A DNA stretch of 64,000 nucleotides from Chryseobacterium sp. ON_d1 (GCF_006829085.1 NZ_BJTC01000002.1:310001-374000); one strand, 5' to 3'. Numbered from the stretch's first letter, positions 45,237 through 53,944 are shown. Notes: generated by a model not told the origin, from the letters alone. A program made the numbers and translations.

Positions 45237-46139
45237 ATGGAAATTTCTTCAGTAAAAGGTATTTTTTTAAGGTATATCTTAATGCCTTTAATCGCAGTTA
45301 TTATGATGGTTATTCTCGGGGTAATCAGGAGAAATAAACCTGCAATAAAAATTAAAGTCATTATTGTATACGTATTGCTGTGCAGCTTATGTCTGGCTAT
45401 TCCGGGCTTTTTTGGATTTGCCGGAAACCTTTTTAATCCTTACTGGTATCTTATTGCCCAGATCATTTATCTTATTTTCGGGATTATTCATGTCAATCTT
45501 TTGCACAGATATTTCAAAAAGCATATCGAATCTCTGGCTATGAGTATTCTGTTTGAATCTATACTTTCATTAACTTGTATTGCTTTGGGAGGATATCTTT
45601 TTACGCTGATTTTTAAGTGGATGGGTGACGGATTGGGAAATGCTGTAATGGCAGCTACAAGTATGCTGATCTTTGTGGTTCCTATGGTGTTTTATTACTG
45701 TTATATCCAGTTTATCAGCATTCCTTTTGATATTTATAAAACGTGGAGATATTCTCCGGAACAGAAACTTCCTGATTTCGAGGGAGCAGACTTTGACAGA
45801 TTAATGGTATTAAATGTTGAACTGAGCAAAAAGCTTGAAGATACCAACCGTTTCAGAATTAAAGCGAAAACATTGCCTACGGGGGTTACTTTCGGAGATT
45901 GGTTCTACAGAGTTGTGGATGATTATAACCATAAAAATCCGGGATCTGTCATTCATCTTTCAGACGAAGGGAATGAGCCGTATTACTGGATCTTTTATAC
46001 GAAAAAATCGTTTTTCAGCTTTAGAAAATATATAGATTTCGACCACGATATTACCACCAACAATATTTCAGAAAATGAAGTAGTGATTTGTAAGAGAGTC
46101 ATTCAGCATGAAGAAGAAGGAGTCGCAAGAAAATCATAA
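45237..46139 (+). CDS. tssN: T6SS membrane protein TssN-like
   Basis: A 300-residue protein with about six membrane helices in the first 170 residues and a soluble C-terminal domain (LPDFEGADFDRLMVLNVELSKKLED..., TLPTGVTFGDWFYRVVDDYN, EPYYWIFYTKKSFFSFRKYID). This matches the Bacteroidetes-specific TssN family, thought to replace the TssJLM membrane complex in subtype iii systems. It lies 54 bases after tssG and 24 bases before tssK. Confidence 0.75.
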   Translation: MEISSVKGIFLRYILMPLIAVIMMVILGVIRRNKPAIKIKVIIVYVLLCSLCLAIPGFFGFAGNLFNPYWYLIAQIIYLIFGIIHVNLLHRYFKKHIESLAMSILFESILSLTCIALGGYLFTLIFKWMGDGLGNAVMAATSMLIFVVPMVFYYCYIQFISIPFDIYKTWRYSPEQKLPDFEGADFDRLMVLNVELSKKLEDTNRFRIKAKTLPTGVTFGDWFYRVVDDYNHKNPGSVIHLSDEGNEPYYWIFYTKKSFFSFRKYIDFDHDITTNNISENEVVICKRVIQHEEEGVARKS

Positions 46140-46163
46140 ACACAAAATTAAAAAGTATTAAAC

Positions 46164-47303
46164 ATGATACAGCCTATTAAACATTTTGCAATCAACTGGG
46201 TGGATGGGATGAAGGTTTCCCAGAGACACCTTAATGATCAGGATAATTTCTTAATTGATACCATCAGAGATTCCAACTCCCTTGGAATCACGACATATAA
46301 TTATGGGCTTCTGCCTATTTCCAATGAATTTACAGACCGTACCATTTTTGATGTTCATAATACGGCAACCAATGACGTACAGCTGGTCATCAAACGTTGC
46401 AGCGCTGTTACGATGGCTGGATACCGTATTGAACTTACGGACAGAAGGATCAGTGTAAAATCATTGGCCAAATCAATGAATGAAGAGCAGGCAGATGGTG
46501 AATATTACATCCTGATCTCTGTAAATCCTTTTGACAAAGTACCTTTTGGAGATATTGATCCTGAAGAAATTCCGCCACGCCATCCTAGCGCACAACCTAA
46601 CCATCACATTGAATTGCTTCCTGTAACCTCTTTGAACAGCAGCTATTCGGGAGGAAATTATCTGATCATCGGGAAGGTAGATTTAAAAGGAAATATTGCT
46701 CAGGTAGATTCCAACTTTATCCCGCCATGTACTTCTGTACAGAGCCATCCGGCTTTGGTAGATTATTACAGCAGCTATGCGAAGTCTATCGGGAACCTTC
46801 AGCAGTATGCTTTTAAAATCATTCAGAAAGCTTCCCATAAAAATCAGAATACGGCTTTGGCGCAAAACGTTAAGTTCCTGTGTATAACGATGATCAATAC
46901 TTTTGGAGATATGTATTTCCAGTTCAGAAATATTACCCCCTGGCAGCCGCCTGTATTCCTGATTGAGTCTTTTGCCAGGCTCGCACTTCATTTATACAAC
47001 TCCACCCAGCTTCTGGTTCCGGCAGAACTGGAAGAAATGCTGAATTACAGTTTAGAGTGGAGTGAGATTGCCCCTCATACTTTACTGAACCAGCTTTCTA
47101 TTGTAGCAGAGACCAATTATGACCATCATAACTGTGGTGAACCTTTGCTTTATATTCAGCAGATGCTGAGAAGCCTTGAGACTATTTTCTCTAAACTGAG
47201 CGAACTGGATTACATCGGCCAGAGAAAAGAAAACATTATTGTTAACGAGCAGGAAGTTTCTGCCAATACAAATCCTAAGAGAGGCTGGAGTGTTTTAGAT
47301 TAA
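46164..47303 (+). CDS. tssK: T6SS baseplate protein TssK-like
   Basis: A 379-residue protein with the TssK-type N-terminus FAINWVDGMKVSQRHLNDQDNFLIDTIRD (canonical TssK: W-x-G-M-x-L-x-Q-H-F-Q), a central IELLPVTSLNSSYSGGNYLIIGKVD, and helical C-terminal segments. TssK is the trimeric adaptor linking the baseplate to the membrane complex; here the partner would be TssN. Last gene of the trio; a terminator follows 20 bases later. Confidence 0.83.
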   Translation: MIQPIKHFAINWVDGMKVSQRHLNDQDNFLIDTIRDSNSLGITTYNYGLLPISNEFTDRTIFDVHNTATNDVQLVIKRCSAVTMAGYRIELTDRRISVKSLAKSMNEEQADGEYYILISVNPFDKVPFGDIDPEEIPPRHPSAQPNHHIELLPVTSLNSSYSGGNYLIIGKVDLKGNIAQVDSNFIPPCTSVQSHPALVDYYSSYAKSIGNLQQYAFKIIQKASHKNQNTALAQNVKFLCITMINTFGDMYFQFRNITPWQPPVFLIESFARLALHLYNSTQLLVPAELEEMLNYSLEWSEIAPHTLLNQLSIVAETNYDHHNCGEPLLYIQQMLRSLETIFSKLSELDYIGQRKENIIVNEQEVSANTNPKRGWSVLD

Positions 47304-47322
47304 AATCACTTATTAAATATAG

Positions 47323-47350
47323 AGTCCCGGGTGAAAATCCGGGATTTTTT
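47323..47350 (+). terminator. Terminator of the T6SS trio
   Basis: TCCCGG / CCGGGA stem with an 8-base loop and a T run. Confidence 0.8.
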
Positions 47351-47402
47351 ATGCCTTATATAGAAAAAATTAAAAGTACATTTGTTGTAAGGATTGAGAG
47401 AA

Positions 47403-48578
47403 ATGAATTTAGAAGTTATCAGACAGGAGACTCCGGGATGCTCGGATAAAATATTTTTAAACAGTGCAGGGGCGTCATTAATGCCCAGGTCCGTTGTGGA
47501 TAGTACAGTTAAGTATTTATATGAAGAACAGGAGATCGGAGGCTATGCAGCAGTGATGCGAAACTCGGAGAGGATCAGCCGCTTTTATGAAGAGGCAGCG
47601 AAGCTGATCAATACAAAACCTTCCAATATTGCCTTCGTAAGCAGTTCTACAGATGGCTATGCCAAAGCTTTATCAAGCATTGATTTTAAAGAAGGAGACT
47701 GCATCATAACCACCAATGATGATTATATATCCAATCAGATAGCTTTTATTTCTTTGCAGAAAAGATACCGTATTGAAATTATCAGGGCTGCCAATCTGCC
47801 CGACCATGAGCTGGATCTTGAGGATTTTGAAAGTTTAATCAGAAAGCACAATCCTAAATTGATTGCTGTTACTCATATTCCTACCAATTCCGGGCTTATT
47901 CAGAATATAGAAGGAGTAGGGAAGCTGTGTAAGCAATATGATGTTCTTTACCTTGTAGATGCCTGTCAGTCTGTAGGACAGATTGTGGTAGATGTCGAAA
48001 AAATTCATTGTGATTTTCTGACAGCAACAGGAAGAAAGTTTATGAGGGGGCCCCGGGGAACAGGTTTTTTATATGTTTCTGATAAAGCTTTACATCATAC
48101 CATGTATCCTTTATTTTTAGATAGTATCGGGGCTAAATGGATTTCTTTTGATGATTTCGTGCTCAATGATACTGCTAAAAGATTTGAGCTTTTTGAAAGA
48201 CCATATGCTTCTCTGCTGGGCTTTACAGAAGCGCTGCGTTATGCGAATGCTATTGGTGTAAGCCAGATTGAGAGCTATAACCGTATATTGTCAGATACTC
48301 TGAGAACCCATCTGAAGGATAGTGGTTTCACCGTTTTGGATAAAGGAAACAGATTGGGCAGTATTGTTACCTTCTGCCAGCCAGACGGAAAGGTTGAAAA
48401 AATCCAAAAGATTCTGAGTGGTAACAATGTATTTTTTAAGGAAAACCGTAAAGGTGATGCGTTAATTGATTTTAGTTTTAAAGAGGTAGACCATGCTATC
48501 CGGTTATCTCCTCATTATTTCAATACAATGGAAGAAATTGAACGTGTAGTACAGCTTCTAAAAAGCATTAGTCTTTAG
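47403..48578 (+). CDS. Class V PLP-dependent aminotransferase-like enzyme
   Basis: A fold type I PLP enzyme of the NifS/isopenicillin-N-epimerase-like group (391 residues from ATG 47403; a TTG three codons earlier is also in frame). Landmarks are FLNSAGASLMPRSVV, AFVSSSTDGYAKAL, VTHIPTNSGLIQNI, the cofactor-binding VDACQSVGQ, and the lysine in TATGRKFMRGPRGTGFLYV. RKFMRGPRGTGFLYV resembles the C-S lyase/epimerase subgroup (EgtE-like) rather than IscS; the sulfur-relay cysteine loop of IscS is not seen. A TACATTTG -7-like element is at 47377-47384. Substrate unknown. Confidence 0.85.
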   Translation: MNLEVIRQETPGCSDKIFLNSAGASLMPRSVVDSTVKYLYEEQEIGGYAAVMRNSERISRFYEEAAKLINTKPSNIAFVSSSTDGYAKALSSIDFKEGDCIITTNDDYISNQIAFISLQKRYRIEIIRAANLPDHELDLEDFESLIRKHNPKLIAVTHIPTNSGLIQNIEGVGKLCKQYDVLYLVDACQSVGQIVVDVEKIHCDFLTATGRKFMRGPRGTGFLYVSDKALHHTMYPLFLDSIGAKWISFDDFVLNDTAKRFELFERPYASLLGFTEALRYANAIGVSQIESYNRILSDTLRTHLKDSGFTVLDKGNRLGSIVTFCQPDGKVEKIQKILSGNNVFFKENRKGDALIDFSFKEVDHAIRLSPHYFNTMEEIERVVQLLKSISL

Positions 48579-48590
48579 CATACTGTTTTT

Positions 48591-48632
48591 AAACCTTTAG
48601 GGCCCCGGCGAACGCCGGGGCCCTAAAGGTTT
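48591..48632. terminator. Exceptionally stable bidirectional terminator
   Basis: A perfect 20-bp stem (48591-48610 with 48613-48632), very GC-rich in its upper part (GGGCCCCGGCG), with only AA between the arms. It lies between convergent genes and includes part of the stop codon of the metallo-beta-lactamase gene; T-rich sequence follows on both strands. Confidence 0.88.
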
Positions 48633-49359
48633 ATTTTTTATTCAGAAGATCAAGAGTGTGTTCTACATGTCCACCGCCTTTCCATTCATCATGCCCCGGG
48701 ATAATAAGGGTTGCCTGGGCGTATTTGGATTTTAGTTTTTCCATGGTTTGGGGCCATTGTGCAATGTTGGCTTCTCCGGTATAGCCGAGATCTGCTGCTG
48801 ATCTGCTTTTTACAAGGCATCCACCGTCCAGTATTTTATATTTAGGAAACCAAACCACTACATTATCCACTGTATGTCCTTCACCCAGAAAGTCTACTAT
48901 AAACTCTTCTCCACCAATACGGTAAGGCTTACCGGTTTTTATAATTTCACTAGAAGTTGCTTTTCCGTCTTTCTTTAAAAGTTCATTGGTCTTCTCTGTT
49001 GCATAAGTTTTGATACCCTTATTGTTATAGAAACTTAAATCTCCGGCTCTGTCTTCGTGAGAGTGGGTGGCAAATACTGCAATAACAGGAAGGTGATGGC
49101 GCTTCTGAATGGTATCCAACAGGCTTTGATATTGTGTTTTCTGCCAGGGAACATCGAACAAAACAACTCCTTTTTTAGTCACCAGATACACTGCATTGGT
49201 CGAATATTCTTTTCCGCCAAATACGCCAAAAGTCTTGTAAATATAAAAATTGGGTTTAATCTGCGGCTCAATTACAAAATCTCTTACCTGCGTGGTTTGT
49301 GCATTTGTCAATGGGCTTAGCAACATCGAAATAATAAAAAACGGAATGCTTTTTTTCAT
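48631..49359 (-). CDS. Subclass B1 metallo-beta-lactamase, IND-like
   Basis: A 242-residue periplasmic zinc beta-lactamase that hydrolyses most beta-lactams including carbapenems in its family. After a signal peptide (MKKSIPFFIISMLLSPLTNA), all zinc ligands of B1 enzymes are present: H99, H101 and D103 in THSHEDRAGDL, H162 in EGHTVDN, C181 in GGCLVKS, and H223 in PGHDEW; the substrate-binding K184 is also kept. From memory the sequence closely resembles the chromosomal IND/CGB enzymes of Chryseobacterium but differs at several positions, so it may be a distinct allele. No mobile element flanks it. Confidence 0.95.
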   Translation of the reverse strand: MKKSIPFFIISMLLSPLTNAQTTQVRDFVIEPQIKPNFYIYKTFGVFGGKEYSTNAVYLVTKKGVVLFDVPWQKTQYQSLLDTIQKRHHLPVIAVFATHSHEDRAGDLSFYNNKGIKTYATEKTNELLKKDGKATSSEIIKTGKPYRIGGEEFIVDFLGEGHTVDNVVVWFPKYKILDGGCLVKSRSAADLGYTGEANIAQWPQTMEKLKSKYAQATLIIPGHDEWKGGGHVEHTLDLLNKK

Positions 49360-49673
49360 AATTCTTTTAAGTAATAATTAATGTTTGTACTTGTCAGAAA
49401 AGACAAAGTAAGTAGAATATTTTGCAAACCTAATTAAAAATAAATCTTCAGGATTTACAGAAGAGGAGTTTAACCGTTTTTTAACAGTATAACCCAATAG
49501 ATGTTATTCTTTAATGACTTAAAAAAATTAAAGTTGAATTTTTAAACTGAACCTGTTTTTTAACCATTAAGTCAGATAAGTTTTGCATTAACCTTAAAAT
49601 CAGAATGTTTAATCTTCATTACTTTATTCTTTTAAATGTCTCTTAATGGTTTAAATATTTGATAGGTTAAAGG
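49360..49673. other. AT-rich spacer upstream of the beta-lactamase gene
   Basis: A 314-base gap between two minus-strand genes. No gene, strong hairpin or full -33/-7 promoter was found; a near match (TTACTTTG) lies about 49 bases upstream of the beta-lactamase start. Confidence 0.45.
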
Positions 49674-50327
49674 CTATTTTTTAACCAATATTTTTTCAGT
49701 GGCTTTTTTGCTTAATATTTCAGTTTTGCCATCAATTTCTATGGTCATCGACTTATCAAAACTTTCAATTTTTATAATTTTCACTTTTGTATTGAGGAGA
49801 AGTTTCCTGTCATTCAGGTAAGTCAGGAAAGCATCGTCGGAAAGGGTAACTGAAGCAAAAGTTACATTTTCACCCGGTTCACAGACGCTTAATTTCTGCA
49901 GATCCTGGGCAATAATATTTCCGTCTTTATCAGGAATAGGTTCTCCATGAGGATCAAACTTAGGATGATCCAGAATCTCATCCATTTTGTCAAAAAAGAT
50001 CTGTGAATGTACATGCTCCAGCTGTTCCGCAATCTCATGAACATTTTCCCAGCCAAAATTCATTTTTTTAACCAGAAACATTTCGGTAAGCCTGTGTTTT
50101 CTAACCACCAGGGCTGCTTCACGCCTTCCGTTTTCGGTAACGATCAGAGGCTTATATGTCTCATAAATCACCCATTTTTTCTCGGCAAATTTCTTCATCA
50201 TATTATTGACACTCGGCATTTTTACATTCAAAAATTTGCTGAGCTCATTAATCGTAACCTTTCCTTCATTGTCAACTAAATGAAACAAAGCTTTCAGGTA
50301 ATTCTCTTCTGTTAGGGTTGTTTTCAA
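49674..50327 (-). CDS. DtxR/MntR family metal-dependent regulator
   Basis: A 217-residue repressor. The N-terminal winged helix is TEENYLKALFHLVDNEGKVTINELSKFLNVKMPSVNNMMKKF; the dimerisation/metal-binding region has VRKHRLTEMFLVKKMNFGWENVHEIAEQLEHVHS with the typical His/Glu ligands; the C-terminal part (from about 145) looks like a FeoA/SH3 domain. The start codon is TTG, which places the expected first residues MKTTLTEENY. It probably senses Mn(II) or Fe(II). An inverted repeat overlapping a TAGATTTG -7 element lies just upstream, consistent with autoregulation. Confidence 0.9.
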   Translation of the reverse strand: MKTTLTEENYLKALFHLVDNEGKVTINELSKFLNVKMPSVNNMMKKFAEKKWVIYETYKPLIVTENGRREAALVVRKHRLTEMFLVKKMNFGWENVHEIAEQLEHVHSQIFFDKMDEILDHPKFDPHGEPIPDKDGNIIAQDLQKLSVCEPGENVTFASVTLSDDAFLTYLNDRKLLLNTKVKIIKIESFDKSMTIEIDGKTEILSKKATEKILVKK

Positions 50328-50330
50328 AAT

Positions 50331-50358
50331 GTTAGATGATTTTCAATACAAATCTAAC
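50331..50358. promoter_or_regulatory. Candidate DtxR-family operator over the -7 element
   Basis: GTTAGAT (50331-50337) and ATCTAAC (50352-50358) form perfect 7-bp inverted arms around 14 bases. The right arm overlaps TAGATTTG (complement of 50349-50356), the likely -7 element of the regulator gene. Confidence 0.5.
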
Positions 50359-50412
50359 AAAATAAAATGAAAAGTTGGCTCTTGTTATTTTAACTTTTTT
50401 TACTTTTACTCT

Positions 50413-51447
50413 ATGAAATTTTCATTCAAAAACGACTATTCTGAGGGGTGCCACCCGAATATTTTACAGGCTCTTTTACAATACAATCTTGACCAGCAGG
50501 CTGGCTACGGCGAAGATGAATATTCATTGAAAGCTAAAGCTTTAATCAAGGAGAAAATTAATAATCAAGCATCTGAAGTTTTTTTGCTTTCAGGAGGGAC
50601 ACAGGCTAACTTAATTGTTATTTCAGCGATCTTAAAACCTTATCAGTGTGTGATTTCCGCTTCTTCCGGGCATATTTTAAATAATGAAACCGGAGCTATT
50701 GAAGCCACAGGTCATAAAGTGCTGAGCATTGAAACTATAGACGGGAAGCTGAGGCCATCGGATATCATTCCCGTGTTGGAAAACCATAGAAATGTTCCTC
50801 ATCAGGTAATGCCCAAATTGGTTTATATTTCCAATTCTACAGAACTGGGAACGATTTATCAGGCAAAAGAACTGGAAGAGCTTTCAACATTCTGTAAGCA
50901 GAATAAATTATACCTTTTTATGGACGGAGCCAGACTGGGACATGGTCTGACTTCGGAAATCAGTGATCTTACTCTGGAAAAGGTAGCTGCTCTTACCGAT
51001 GTTTTCTATCTTGGAGGCACTAAGAACGGAGCTTTGATTGGAGAAGCAATTGTGATTAATAATCCCGTTCTACAGGAGGATTTTGCTTTTAATATCAAAC
51101 AGAAAGGAGCGTTACTGGCAAAAGGAAGACTTTTGGGAATTCAGTTTATGGAACTGATGAAGGATAATCTGTATTTTGATCTGGCACAACATGCCAATCA
51201 GCAGGCTATGAAAATTAAGAGAGCGTTACAGAAAAAGGGCACTGCTTTTCTTGCGGATACCTATACCAATCAGATTTTTCCTATTCTCAATAACGATCTT
51301 ATTGAGGTGCTGTCTGAAAATTTTGAATTCTACGTATGGAAAAAAGTAGATGAAAACTTTTCTGCGGTTCGTCTTATCACTTCCTGGAATACAGGGGATG
51401 AAGCGGTAAATCGTTTTATTGAAGTTATAGAAACAGAATTAACATAA
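50413..51447 (+). CDS. Low-specificity threonine aldolase-like PLP enzyme
   Basis: A 344-residue fold type I PLP enzyme of the beta-eliminating lyase/threonine aldolase family. Landmarks are FKNDYSEGCHPNILQAL, QAGYGEDEYSLKAKALI, FLLSGGTQANLIVI, the cofactor Asp in LFMDGARLGHGL, and the PLP lysine in YLGGTKNGALIGEAIV. It would cleave threonine/allo-threonine to glycine and acetaldehyde or act on a related beta-hydroxy amino acid. Read divergently from the DtxR-family gene; a shared terminator follows. Confidence 0.9.
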   Translation: MKFSFKNDYSEGCHPNILQALLQYNLDQQAGYGEDEYSLKAKALIKEKINNQASEVFLLSGGTQANLIVISAILKPYQCVISASSGHILNNETGAIEATGHKVLSIETIDGKLRPSDIIPVLENHRNVPHQVMPKLVYISNSTELGTIYQAKELEELSTFCKQNKLYLFMDGARLGHGLTSEISDLTLEKVAALTDVFYLGGTKNGALIGEAIVINNPVLQEDFAFNIKQKGALLAKGRLLGIQFMELMKDNLYFDLAQHANQQAMKIKRALQKKGTAFLADTYTNQIFPILNNDLIEVLSENFEFYVWKKVDENFSAVRLITSWNTGDEAVNRFIEVIETELT

Positions 51448-51475
51448 AAAACAGCCTAGAAGAAGGCTGTTTTTA
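51446..51475. terminator. Bidirectional terminator
   Basis: AAAACAGCC / GGCTGTTTT stem, 8-base loop, A and T runs on both sides; it serves the aldolase and the convergent lipoprotein gene. Confidence 0.82.
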
Positions 51476-51489
51476 TTTATAATTACTTG

Positions 51490-51990
51490 TTATTTTAAAG
51501 CTTTGCTGACTATTTTACAATCTGCAGCGGTTAGTTTCTGTCCGTCTTTATAGCTGATTTTCTTTTCGTCAGCATATTTGGATTGTCCGTCTTCTTCTTT
51601 GTGGTCACCAATTCCTTCCGTTAAAGTATTGTCTTTCTGGATGAAGTAAATATCTCTCTTGCTCTTTTGGCCTTCTGAAGCGAACTCGTAAGTCAGTTTT
51701 AGCGTATCTCCTGATTTGAAACCAGTAACATCACCTTTTGAACTGTCTTTCTCACTGTTTTTGTACGATAATTTCCCTGTGATCGTTCCTAAATTGTCAT
51801 CTATAGACGCAAAAACACTGTCTTTTCCGGTTACTCCGATATAACAGAACGATTTTGGTCCAAGTGTATCTACCACAGGTTCAGCAATAGCCACGGTATC
51901 AGCCTCTGCCTTGGGAGCCGGTGCCTCAGTTTTTTTATTACAGTTGATTAAAAAAGCTGATACAGCACCCAATAAGATTAATTTTTTCAT
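51490..51990 (-). CDS. Small lipoprotein of unknown function
   Basis: A 166-residue lipoprotein from the ATG at 51990 (seven further in-frame codons upstream are not needed); lipobox LINC, then an Ala/Pro/Glu-rich linker. The domain has SFCYIGVTGKDSVFASI, a KSGDTLKLTYEF strand and the late DCKIVSKAL, so two cysteines may form a disulfide. No family recognised with certainty. Confidence 0.7.
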   Translation of the reverse strand: MKKLILLGAVSAFLINCNKKTEAPAPKAEADTVAIAEPVVDTLGPKSFCYIGVTGKDSVFASIDDNLGTITGKLSYKNSEKDSSKGDVTGFKSGDTLKLTYEFASEGQKSKRDIYFIQKDNTLTEGIGDHKEEDGQSKYADEKKISYKDGQKLTAADCKIVSKALK

Positions 51991-52147
51991 ATCCTTAATT
52001 GTTAAAATCAAATTTCGTATTCCAAAAATAACAATAGTATTTATATATGAAAGAAAATTGTTGGTAAATAAGGATAATTTTCATCAGACTTAAAACTTGT
52101 AAATGCTTTTAGGCATGAAAAATGATTGACCATGGAAAATTGATTTA

Positions 52148-53110
52148 ATGAAAAAGATGACTAGAGTGCTGAGATTGGGATTTTTTATTTTAGGGGTACA
52201 GTTTGTGACCGCACAGGCTCCTCAAAATTATATTTATACTTCATCAGGAGACCTGCATGGAATTGAAAAGATGATTACAAGAGAAGATATTGGTGGTGTA
52301 CAGATTGTATATAACTGGAAAGCTTTGGAAAAAACAAAAGATGTGTATGATTTTTCTGCTATTGAGAAGGATCTGGATTATCTTACAAAACTCAATAGAA
52401 AATTATTTATCCAGCTTCAGGACAGATTCTTTGAACCGCAGGCAAGATATATTCCTGATTATGTTTTGAACGATAAAGAATATAATGGCGGGCTTATTCC
52501 TCAATATGATAATCCGGGTGAGAACAAACCTGTGGGAAGCGGTTGGGCAACCCAACAATGGAATCCGGCAGTCCGAAAAAGATTTCAGAAACTGATAGGA
52601 GAGCTGGCAAAGAAATTTGACGGCAAAATCCAGGGAATTAATCTTCCGGAAACGGCGATTGACATTGACATGAAAAAAGATAAAACAGGATTTAGCTGCG
52701 ATGGCTATTTTCAGGCTGAGTTGGAAAATCTAAAGTTTGCAAGAAACGCTTTCCACCATTCTTACGTTCTGCAATATGTCAATTTCTTTCCATGCGAATG
52801 GGAAAATGATCACCAGTATATGTCAAGACTTTTCGATTTTGCTTACCAAAATAATATAGGACTGGGCGGACCGGATATTGTTCCGGGTAAGAAAGCACAA
52901 ATGAAAAATTCTTATCCTTTTTTTAATCAGTACAAAGGAAAGCTTTCTCTGGTAGCAATGGCCGTTCAGGAGCCGACTTTAACGTATACAAATCCGAAAA
53001 CTAAAAAGCCTTTTACCAAAGAAGAATTTACAGAATATGCAGAAAATTATCTGGGCGTAAAAATTATATTCTGGAGTGTGGAATCTCCCTGGTTGAGAGA
53101 TCCCAGTTGA
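52148..53110 (+). CDS. Secreted TIM-barrel glycoside-hydrolase-like protein
   Basis: A 320-residue protein with a signal peptide (ending GVQFVTAQ) and the layout of a clan GH-A hydrolase: GGVQIVYNWKALEKTKDVYDFSAIEKDLDYL, then KLFIQLQDRFFEP, a candidate acid/base glutamate in IQGINLPETAID, and a candidate nucleophile glutamate in VAMAVQEPTLTY. I cannot assign a GH family or substrate. It would act in the periplasm or outside the cell. It ends 10 bases from a convergent gene. Confidence 0.7.
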   Translation: MKKMTRVLRLGFFILGVQFVTAQAPQNYIYTSSGDLHGIEKMITREDIGGVQIVYNWKALEKTKDVYDFSAIEKDLDYLTKLNRKLFIQLQDRFFEPQARYIPDYVLNDKEYNGGLIPQYDNPGENKPVGSGWATQQWNPAVRKRFQKLIGELAKKFDGKIQGINLPETAIDIDMKKDKTGFSCDGYFQAELENLKFARNAFHHSYVLQYVNFFPCEWENDHQYMSRLFDFAYQNNIGLGGPDIVPGKKAQMKNSYPFFNQYKGKLSLVAMAVQEPTLTYTNPKTKKPFTKEEFTEYAENYLGVKIIFWSVESPWLRDPS

Positions 53111-53120
53111 TTATTCTCCT

Positions 53121-53675
53121 TTATACTTTTAATACTCCTCTGAATCCTCTTGCCGCATAATAAGAATCTGCACCGTTGTGATACGTAAATACGGTATTGT
53201 ATCTTCTGTCACAGAACAGTGCACCTCCCAGTTCCCGGATTTCAGGGGGTGTCTTGATCCAGCTTGAAGTCTTTTGGTCAAATTTTCCCAATTCCTGAAG
53301 ATGACGGTATTGTTCTTCTGTCAAAAGTTCAATACCCATTTCTTTAGCGGTGTCGATGACGTTACTTTCTGGTTTGTTGGCTTTTCTGGCATCCCAGGCC
53401 TGATAATCATAACATAAACTTCGGCGTTTTGGACTTTCGGGGGAGCAGTCAACGAAAGAATATTCATCTGTTTTTTTATTATAATCTACCACGTCGGGTT
53501 CACCTTCAGTGGCTTCCATTCCATATAAAGACCAGATTTTTTCGGGATTGGCTTCCAATCTTTGCTGGATTTTTTCCCATTTCAAATCTTTATGTCGGTT
53601 CATATTTTTTTCAAATCGGGTTTTTAGTATTTTTAAAAACTCGTTGATTTGTTCCGGGGTTAGTTGAGTTTTCAT
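53121..53675 (-). CDS. DUF4256 family protein
   Basis: A 184-residue cytoplasmic protein of the uncharacterised DUF4256 family, recognised by KIWSLYGMEATEGEPDVV, DEYSFVDCSPESPKRRSLCYD and ALFCDRRYNTVFTYHNGADSYYAARGFRG. The Cys/His/Asp pattern suggests an enzyme but no function is known. Its first 14 codons are repeated three times upstream as the heads of chimeric mini-ORFs in the 53.7-54.6 kb tandem repeat. It belongs to the ArsR-SRPBCC-YdeI-DoxX cluster by position. Confidence 0.9.
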   Translation of the reverse strand: MKTQLTPEQINEFLKILKTRFEKNMNRHKDLKWEKIQQRLEANPEKIWSLYGMEATEGEPDVVDYNKKTDEYSFVDCSPESPKRRSLCYDYQAWDARKANKPESNVIDTAKEMGIELLTEEQYRHLQELGKFDQKTSSWIKTPPEIRELGGALFCDRRYNTVFTYHNGADSYYAARGFRGVLKV

Positions 53676-53800
53676 GTCAAATTTTGTTTTATTGTGTTTG
53701 TTGGAATTCGCTTAGGCGCAAGTTTTATTAATAATGGCTTGTTTTAAGGCGCAAAGATTTTATCTGCGATAAAATTTCTGACTGTTAATTATTAAGATTA

Positions 53801-53944
53801 TTAATCAATAATAGTGATTTTTCTTTCCATGGGACTTAAATACCGGGAAATAATAACCAGTACCAATAATAATACTGCGGGAAAAGTTCTGCTGACTGTA
53901 TTTAAAAACTCGTTGATTTGTTCCGGGGTTAGTTGAGTTTTCAT
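53801..53944 (-). pseudogene. Chimeric mini-ORF 1: DUF4256 head fused to DoxX tail
   Basis: A 47-codon open frame beginning MKTQLTPEQINEFL, identical to the start of the DUF4256 protein, and continuing SRTFPAVLLLVLVII to ERKITIID, a diverged copy of the DoxX-like C-terminus next door. Probably a by-product of the tandem duplication; expression is possible because it keeps the parental start region. Confidence 0.6.

Noticed and set aside
44241..47303. Contractile phage-tail-like (eCIS) genes instead of T6SS
   Set aside because: The TssK-type N-terminus and TssN-type membrane protein fit T6SS subtype iii; no sheath or tail-tube genes are present to support an eCIS.
47323..47350. GC hairpin as a riboswitch expression platform
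   Set aside because: No conserved aptamer-like sequence around it; an ordinary terminator explains it.
48631..49359. Beta-lactamase as part of a mobile resistance region
   Set aside because: No integron, insertion sequence or attachment site nearby; it resembles the intrinsic chromosomal enzymes of the genus.
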